From an uncultured Eubacteriales bacterium (lineage in GTDB: Bacteria; Bacillota; Clostridia; Lachnospirales; Lachnospiraceae), in contig ONHA01000025.1 in NCBI GenBank assembly GCA_900317515.1, positions 1-40,892 on the forward strand: a stretch of 40,892 nucleotides of DNA, read 5' to 3'. The position numbers were made by a program, and so were the translations under genes. Below the pieces are notes generated by a model. The model had not been told where the DNA came from. It made no database searches and saw only the letters and a program-made list of their open reading frames with translations. Below, piece after piece: positions 40,403-40,892 of this stretch (its first letter is position 1; each line of letters starts with the position of its first letter).

Positions 40403-40891
40403 TCACCGCCAGTACCAGTATATGCCGTAACGGCTCTCCACGATCTCATTATAGGGCCGGAATCTGTGCCCGTCCAGCACAAAAGCGAGCCCATCCCCTG
40501 TATCCCGTTTCATATATTTTCCCGGATTTTCCGCCAATTCGGAAAATGAAACCCCCTCCGGCAGCCCGAGATACTCCTCCTTCAAAACGCCCGTAAAGCT
40601 CCTCCCGTACTCAAGAGAAAGCCTCACCGCCCCGGGATGCACGATTTTCCATGCCGGTGCGACCACCTCGATGCCGGCTTCCTCGAGCTCTTTCTCATCC
40701 TCCGTCAAAAGCTCTGCCGCGAGCACCAGCGGCCCGTACATGAACCCGAGCACGTTCTCCGCATCCGGAAGCCCCACGGCCCGAAGCTTCGCCGGACAGT
40801 TGATCACAAAAGAAGCCTCCTCACCTGCTTTCACTTCACAGCAGGCCGCAAGATACGTGTCCCCGGCCGCAGCACAAAACGTCTTCCCGTC
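40403..40891 (-). CDS. GH127-like (DUF1680) beta-L-arabinofuranosidase, C-terminal part (partial)
   Basis: The frame runs off the right edge; about 162 C-terminal residues are seen. CPAKLRAVGLPDAENVLGFMYGPLVLAAEL matches the C-terminal beta-sandwich of GH127/DUF1680 enzymes, and the ending DGHRFRPYNEIVESRYGIYWYW is typical. Members remove L-arabinofuranose from plant glycans. The catalytic Glu and Cys cluster would lie outside the window. It is followed after 11 bases by the two-domain esterase, suggesting one plant-polysaccharide operon. Confidence 0.8.
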   Translation of the reverse strand, partial: DGKTFCAAAGDTYLAACCEVKAGEEASFVINCPAKLRAVGLPDAENVLGFMYGPLVLAAELLTEDEKELEEAGIEVVAPAWKIVHPGAVRLSLEYGRSFTGVLKEEYLGLPEGVSFSELAENPGKYMKRDTGDGLAFVLDGHRFRPYNEIVESRYGIYWYWR

Positions 40892-40892
40892 C

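Overview
The window looks like a chromosomal piece of a GC-rich anaerobic Firmicute, most likely a Lachnospiraceae-type clostridium. This rests on gene content: a MecA adaptor, a 57-residue 2[4Fe-4S] ferredoxin, AddAB rather than RecBCD, a prfB-hom-lysC cluster, a clostripain-type protease, AzlCD, a B12/radical-SAM protein and a GH127-type glycosidase. Strong AGGAGG-type ribosome binding sites and TTGACA/TATAAT promoters fit. Genes are compact, many overlap by 1-11 bases, and third codon positions are very GC-rich except in one clearly foreign gene (36021-37481). I saw no rRNA, tRNA, CRISPR array or intact transposase.

Layout. 1-3000: the tail of an unknown acidic protein, an AT-rich gap with a candidate small RNA or gene remnant, mecA, the ferredoxin, then about 1.1 kb of gene-free DNA packed with nested palindromic repeats. 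3-15 kb: a long leftward run of rmuC-addB-addA (DNA repair, with a LexA-like box inside its promoter) and prfB-hom-lysC (release factor 2 with a programmed frameshift, then aspartate-family amino acid synthesis). 15-25 kb: single genes and short operons in alternating orientation (clostripain, P1 peptidase, alanine dehydrogenase, B12/radical-SAM protein with a small membrane protein, azlCD, MATE exporter, sugar-binding lipoprotein). Most of the convergent junctions here carry long palindromes with a GGGGACGGTTCT core. 25-35 kb: leftward groups CBM6-like protein-mtaD-ahcY-yihY, an alpha/beta hydrolase, and trmH-ABC-ABC-phosphatase. 36-41 kb: a low-GC ATPase/nuclease gene, a Gfo/Idh oxidoreductase, and a GH127-like enzyme followed by a two-domain esterase.

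Functional links. RmuC and AddAB form a recombination/repair unit that the LexA-like site probably places under SOS control. mtaD and ahcY are adjacent, and AhcY is the short archaeal-type form, so the pair may recycle S-adenosylhomocysteine through S-inosylhomocysteine. The two ABC half-transporters have complementary degenerate ATP sites, as in heterodimeric exporters.

Most unusual signals: (1) an AT-rich word AAAATGAA, usually G-AAAATGAA-A-C-C, occurring about 30 times on both strands and in different reading frames despite the high GC; (2) a family of nested structured repeats at 1921-2930 with compensatory base changes and recurrent GCGAAGC mini-hairpins; (3) a prfB frameshift site with UAA instead of the usual UGA; (4) an esterase whose second domain has lost the nucleophile segment.
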